Assembly: GCA_010015675.1 (NCBI GenBank)
Contig: ML977055.1
Span: 1-64,000, forward strand
DNA from: Byssothecium circinans
Taxonomy: Eukaryota; Ascomycota; Dothideomycetes; Pleosporales; Massarinaceae
Length of the DNA stretch: 64,000 nucleotides
Direction: 5' to 3'
This document shows, in pieces, positions 57,991-64,000 of this stretch. The position numbers and the translations under genes are program-made. How positions within the stretch are numbered: position 1 is the first letter of the stretch; every line of letters starts with the position of its first letter. The notes under the pieces were generated by a model. That model ran no database searches. It was given only the letters and a program-made list of their open reading frames with translations, and had not been told where the DNA came from.

Positions 57991-60900
57991 AAGGTTATTA
58001 TCTTAATATTTTAAAAAATGTGTCTGCTGTACTGCTTTTTTTTGTGGCTAGTATATAAGTTATGCGTGTTTTTAATTGCTTATAGTGTTGTAGCTTTTTT
58101 TAAAATTTTATTAACTTTTTTTTAACTATGCCTAAAATTCTGTTTGAATCGTTAACTACGCGTTATTGTTATCGTGCTAACTAAATTTGTTCTTAAGGGC
58201 TGAAGATAACACTAGATTGCAAGCATTATTAAAAGCGTAAGCTTTGTTATTTTATTAATGTAGTTACTAGTTAGTACACCGTTTACATTTAAATTCACGC
58301 TAAGTGCAGTTTGTTTGTTCCTAAAGAAAAGTAAAAGAAAATGCAAACCAAAAAAAAAAAAAAAATATTATATTTTTTTATTTTAAAGTTAAGGCTGCGC
58401 GGCTTTAGGCTAAGTCCACCTAGCTACGCGTGAAACTGGCTAAGCTTAAAGCCCGCAAGCGTTTTTTTGCAAACTAGAATTACTGTGTTTTAAGCGTGAT
58501 AAACACTATGTAAAAGGTAAAAACTTTAAAAAGTACAAAAACTATTATTTTGCTTAAACTGCCGCTATCCAAACTGTTATTAGCTGACCTAGGCTGGTTG
58601 CAAGCTAATTTTTTTTTATCCTTTTTTAATTTTTTTTTGTTTTTTGTTTTTTTTTGCTTTTTGTTTTTTTTTGCTTTTTTAGCGAACACGGAGTTTTTGC
58701 TTTTAAATGCCGTTAATAGTAGTCTTTCACCAATTTTTTGTAGTCCGTAAAATTTTGTATTAATTTTTAAGTATTTTAGTTATTTGGCTAGTCCTTCTAC
58801 TTGACCAAGTATTTCCACTAACGATTAATTTTTTGTAGGTCCTTAATTTTTTTAACCTTGTAGTTTTTATTTTTAAGCTTGATTCATGTCTCAACCTTGG
58901 CATCCAGTGGTGCTAGTTTAAAAAAGGATTTATAAAAAATAAAGTATATACGCATGCTTTTAGAGAGTTTTAGTTTAAATATTACTAATTTTTTAGCCTT
59001 TAGAATTTAAAAACGTCTTATTTGAAAGTTATCCAGTTTGTCGCATGGCCGTTTAGTTTTCAAATTTTTTTATAATAAATTTTTTTTTTTTTTTTTTTTA
59101 AAAGTTAGTCCTTCAAGCTTTTTCTTGTTTGCTAATTTAGCTGTTGTAAGGTTCCTTTAATTAATTTATTAACTTAATTTGTTATGTAATTTACGAAGTA
59201 GTTATGCTTTATTATCAGCTTTAGCTAAAAGGCTTTTAACGTCTTTTAAATCTTAATAAGCAGTCAGCTCATATCCGTAATTTGCGTAGTGCGGGGAGTA
59301 TCCTATTGTTAAAAATCTTATACTGTTGTAAGCTAATTGTGCTATTAGCAAAAGTTCAATTTAGTTATTTTGCAGCTTGTTAGCGTATATCTTTAAGTAC
59401 TGTTTTAATGTCTAGTTTGTCCGTTCCGTTTAACCATCTATCTGCGAATAAAAGCTAGTTAAAAGCTTTTTGTCAATTCTAAGCTTTGCTAAGAACGTGC
59501 TTTAATATTTAGAGGTGAATAGTGTTTTACAATTAATAATAAACTGTTCTAGCATACTATATTAACTAACAACTGCCTTAGTTACTTTGTAAGCTATTTC
59601 TTTGACTATAACTGTTTTTTTTATTAGTACAAATATTAATGCTTTAGTTAATTAGTTAACAATTACTAATATTAAGTTGCATAGCCATGCTGATTTAAGT
59701 TTTAACAATTTTAAAAGTTTTATAATAAAGTTCATCATAACGCTAATCTATAAGCGTGCGGGTGGTTTTAGCAATTAAAGTAATCCGTAAAGCTTATGTC
59801 TTTTAGACTTGTTTTTAAAGCAGGCTAAACAGTTGCCTATCGCGTTCTAAACTGCTTTTTGTATATTAGGAATTAAATACTCGTTTAAAATTTGTCAAAC
59901 CATTTTGTTAATCCTAAAGTGTTTGTACTTTTTAGACTTATGTAAATTTTGTATTAAAACTAGTATATAAGCTTTTTATAGTATAATTTGTTGTTTTTTA
60001 TTTTAAAGTAGTCCTGCTTTTAAATAGTTTACTAAATTGTATTTTACTTTTTATGCGAAAGTCAAACAATTGTAATCCGCGAAGTCGTGTACCTTTAGTT
60101 CCTAATAATTAATTCTGGCTACTTTAAATAATTAGGGTTAATTATAGCTTATACTTCCATCGTCGTCCTTCCGTAGAACCGCGTCGTGCGTGATAGGTTT
60201 ATCTGTTTCTTGAAAATCAAATCTTCGGCTAAAAGCGTTCGCCGCTCCGTTCAGCAATCCTAAGCAATGGTGCACTTTGAAATTGTAATCTGCTATTATT
60301 TTAGCCTATTTAACTTATCGTTAGTTGAGCTTTTTAGTTGTTATAAAACTCGTTAAGTTTTAATAATTTAAATATATTTTTATCTAGTATTTAGCGCTTA
60401 CTAACTAGGCTCGCTACTGTTCAAAAAAGTCTACTATTACTAGTAGTTTCTTGTCGTGAACGTTGTAGTTAAGTTTCGCTTTTAAAAACTTTTAAAAGTA
60501 GTAAAATACTAGTCTTTACTTTTTATTTTTACTTTGCTATAAAAGAATTACTTTTAAAGCGTAGTCTAATGCATTTATCATTATTTATAGTAACCATTCT
60601 AGATTATGCATTTAAAGTATAAAGGCTAACAAAAACATTTTTTTAAACTTTTTAAAAGCTTTTTACTGTTCTTGTCTTTAATAGAATCCTTTTTCTTTCT
60701 TAGTAATTTTTATAAAAGGCGCTGTAGTTTTTAAGTATCCTATAATAAACTTCTAGTAAAAGTTAGCGAATTTTAAAAAAAATTGCACGTTCTTAATTGT
60801 TTTAGGTCTTGGCTATTTTTTTACAGTTTCAATTTTTTTTAAGTTTATAGCGATGCCGTCTTGTGAAACAATGAATCCTAAGTAGTCTATTTCCGTAACA

Positions 60901-61001
60901 TGAAATTTATATTTTTTTAGCTATAAAAGTAATTAATACTTTTTAAACTTTTTAAGCACTTTTTTAACATATTTAATGTGATTTTTAAATATTTTTAAAG
61001 T

Positions 61002-61030
61002 ATACACCAGTATATCGTCCAGGTACGCAG
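61002..61030 (-). other. Reverse transcriptase catalytic box
   Basis: The minus strand encodes AYLDDILVY, with both catalytic aspartates. The left copy at about 4750 has YLGDILVY, with one Asp lost. Confidence 0.85.
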
Positions 61031-64000
61031 TCATAAAAACGTTCAAGTATTCGTAAAGTGCTTAGTTGACAAGCACTTAAAATATCGCGGGCACGTTTGT
61101 CAGTCTAAAAGGCATAACTGTATACTCGTATAGTTTATAACGAGTTTTAAAAGCAGTTAGCTATTTAAAATCCTTAGCTATTTGTATTTGATAGAATCTA
61201 TCTCGCATATTAAATTTTATAATTTACTTGACTTTTTAAAGGCGGTCTATGAGTTCCTGGATTAAAGAAAAAAAGTAGTAGTTTTTTTTTATAATATAGT
61301 TAAACTGTTTGTAGTTTACATAAAGTCGCAGCTTTTTATTTTTTTTTAAAATAAAAAAAATTAGTAAAGCTATTAGGCTTGTACTTTCTTGTATATATCT
61401 CTACTTTAAATTTTTTTTAATATACTCTTGCAGTTCTAATTGTTAGTTTAGCATAAGTGGATATATTAGTCTTAAGCGCAGTTTCGCGCCTTCCTTTAAG
61501 TAAATCTTGTAATTTTAATTTTGGTAATCTAGTAATACAGTTTCTTTTATTTCTTTAAATAAGTTTTAAAACTTCTTGTATTTTGGTAGTATTGTTGGTC
61601 GAGGTTCGTCTTTTATAAACATAACTTTCTGTATTTAAATAACTTCTATTTGCGAAAAGTCTTTTTTATAAATTTTTTAATTTTATAAGGCGATATTTTG
61701 CTAATCCGTCTAGTCTGACTAAGTGAGCTTTGAATTGCTAGGCTCAATCTTCCGTAGCGTATTTTAGCAATCTTGCGCGCTAGTTTTTAGCTAAACATCA
61801 TGCCTTTTTGCTAATTAATAGTAGGATTGTGTTTTTTAAGCTAATTATAACTAATTAACATGTCTTTTTTACTAAAATTTATAATGTTGAGGGATGTTGT
61901 GTCTTTAATTTTAAGTATATAAAATAACACTTTTTAAGTTTCCAATTTTAAAAATTTATTGCTGTAAGATATTAGTCCATCGTCGGCTAATACTACTTAT
62001 ATTAAACGTTTTTTATTTTAATAAAGTATATTGTATTTTTTAATTACTTGTAAAAAAATAATTGTTTATACAGTTTCACTATTTACTAGTGCTGTAAGCC
62101 TGCGTTTGTGTACACGCACTTTTATTTTTAATTAATAAATTAGTAATTCTAGGTGTTGTATATTATATAAAATTGTTGTAAAAATGCTTTTACTAGTATA
62201 ATCTTATCCTTAGTAGCATTTTAATTTTTTAACTCTTTAAATTTTTTTAAAAACTAACTTATTTTTGCTTGTTAAATAAGTGTATTAAACAGCTGTTATT
62301 ATAATATGCTATTTATAATAGGCGTTTATGCTCTATCTCTAAGTTGTCTTATCGCAGAAAACTTTTTTTAAGTTTTTTTAAAAAGTATGCTTGACATAAG
62401 TCATCAAAGTATTAGTTATAAAGCAAGTTGTTATAACTTTTTTTTTAATAGCTTTAAGTGGGCGTTTCATAGTTTAAGTGTATAAAATATTGTTTTTAGC
62501 TGCTTTATCTTTTAGATGGCTTTGTAGCTAGTATTGCGTCTTTAGCAACGTTCATTATACTTGTTGTATAAGTGCTATTTTTTGTTTAAAAGTGTTTTCT
62601 TTAGTTTTGTTAAATAGCGCTAGAAACTTGTAGCATTTGCATACAGTTACCAGGTACTTAAAAGAAAGCAATAGCTTATAGTTAACTTTATGCCAGGCTT
62701 ATGCAGCTTCTTTTTTTAAAAAGAGGTAGAATATACATTCTGGCAGTGCTTTACACTAGTTTTACTTAAATTTTTTATAGTCACAATTTTTAAAGTGCCT
62801 TATAAAATAATAATGCAAATATGTGTTGCTTTTACATATTAATATTTTACTATTTAGACGTTTGGCTGGCCAGTACTCTACAACGTGCTTGCTTAGCTAG
62901 TGCAGTTAGCAAAGCTTATTATAGCACCTGCTTTATTTTAAGCGCTTGTACCATTTTTGCTAGTATTTAAAGTAGTGTATGTGACAGTTATCTTTTAAGC
63001 AATTTTTTTCTAAAAAAAAGCGTAAAAAAATTGTCTAAGCGTGTGTTACACGCTTTGCTTTTTTTTATAAATAAATAATATAGTGCTTTTTCGTGCAGTT
63101 ATACTATTTAACTTCGTTATATTTGTTATTAACTTTAATTTGCTATACTTTCGCCTGTGGGTTTTGCTTTTTTATTGCTACTGCTATTGCTTTGTTAGCG
63201 TGACCTCCGCGCACTAACGTGTCTTAAGTGCACGTTTTTTTTTTGTGTATATCGTTTTTATATATTTAGCATAAATTGTCTTTAAGCCTTCGAAGGACCT
63301 TATAGTTATTTATCTAGTTTAAAAAACAAATTATTTCATGCTTAACATTAAAGCTTGTTGTCTAGGCTAAAATAAGTTTTATATTGTCGTAGTTAGATAA
63401 CTCTATCATTTAATTTTATTTTAAAGGTAGGCAAAAAGTAGGCCGTTATCGCAGTTCCTTTAGTCTGTTTTTCTTAAGTTCTGTTACTTTGAACTTGACT
63501 ATTTTTATCTTAATTGCTTTAAGCTTACTAGCTTGTTCTTAATTTTTTGGATAGTTTTTACGAAAGTGTCTTACTTTACTGCATTGAAAGCATGCCTTCT
63601 TCTTAAAGTGTTCTTAGCGTTGCTTATAAGTCAGGCTGTTTAATTGTTTTTTCTTGCTTTTATTAAATTGCTTTTTTTGTTAAACTTTGTTTGTTATTAC
63701 CACATTGCTATTTTAGTTATATTGTAGTGTTTTTGGTTTTCAGTGTCTTTTAAAGTTAAAAATAATTATTGTGTTTTTTTGCTTTTTTTGCAGCGCTTGT
63801 TTGTAAAGCCTATTATTGATTTAAGTAACCAAGTTAATTATATCCTGCAAGTTGTCTAGCTTGTTGTAGTAGATTATTTTATCTTTAACTATTTCTTTCA
63901 GCTTATTATAGAAAGCTGTGCGCAACGGCGCATTATCTTAATTAATTTTTAACTGTAGCTACTTAAACTCCGTCACATATTTGGCAACTAACTTTTCCTG

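Larger units (their letters stand above)
57517..64000 (-). mobile_element. Second copy of the same Ty3/gypsy element, truncated by window end
   Basis: It is the same family as 800-8299, in the opposite orientation. Its 3' LTR is at 57517-57976, its polypurine tract at 57977-57990, integrase and RNase H follow at higher coordinates, then reverse transcriptase, then gag near 63500-64000. The reverse transcriptase box is better kept than in the left copy (YLDDILVY, 61002-61030). The gag knuckle (about 63555-63600) keeps CFQCSKVRHF but has lost its last Cys to Tyr. If it is as long as the left copy, about 1 kb including the 5' LTR lies beyond 64000. Confidence 0.9.

Noticed and set aside
1..64000. 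CRISPR arrays, bacterial operons or phage
   Set aside because: Spliceosomal introns and fungal gene families throughout; the direct repeats at 42660-43160 lack regular spacers.

Overview
This is a stretch of filamentous ascomycete (Pezizomycotina) chromosome. The evidence is short spliceosomal introns of about 46-131 bp with fungal donor and branch signals, mitochondrial and plasma-membrane proteins of fungal type, an F-box gene, zinc-cluster-like proteins, and transposons saturated with C:G-to-T:A changes of the RIP (repeat-induced point mutation) kind. It looks like a gene-bearing island between two AT-rich, RIP-mutated transposon blocks. I cannot name the species.

Layout. 1-8850: a degenerate pogo/Fot1-type DNA transposon split by a full-length 7,500-bp Ty3/gypsy LTR retrotransposon with 460-bp LTRs and a perfect 5-bp target duplication (GCATA). 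9.4-24 kb: an AIF/AMID-like FAD oxidoreductase, a decayed NmrA-like gene, a secreted CinY/Het-C-like protein, an F-box protein, a small secreted cysteine-rich protein, a secreted GH26-type mannanase, a short inverted-repeat element (MITE) and a secreted GHL6-type glycosidase. 24.1-26.3 kb: a wrecked biotin-carboxylase gene. 27-36.2 kb: a conserved, intact core block with a Mam3-like CNNM/CBS membrane protein divergent from the branched-chain 2-oxoacid dehydrogenase E1 beta gene, then a polytopic membrane protein and an MFS sugar transporter. 37.9-54.7 kb: an accessory zone of broken or lineage-restricted genes: a rhodopsin-type membrane protein remnant, an ACS-family MFS remnant, a decayed direct-repeat array, a gene with an in-frame TAG, an intact orphan of 634 aa, a zinc-cluster-like ORF, a small zinc-finger gene and a large RING-patatin gene with at least two inactivating lesions. 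54.7-64 kb: RIP-degraded repeats, ending in a second copy of the same LTR element on the minus strand that runs off the window.

Functional reading. The intact genes fall into housekeeping (amino-acid catabolism, metal homeostasis, sugar uptake) and secreted carbohydrate-active or effector-like proteins. The broken genes are mostly accessory types. Point and frameshift decay is concentrated in them while neighbouring core genes stay open through up to six exons, so the lesions look biological rather than assembly noise, although single-base indels in homopolymers need read support. The two LTR-element copies seem to have been mutated in different dinucleotide contexts, which is one of the more unusual signals here.
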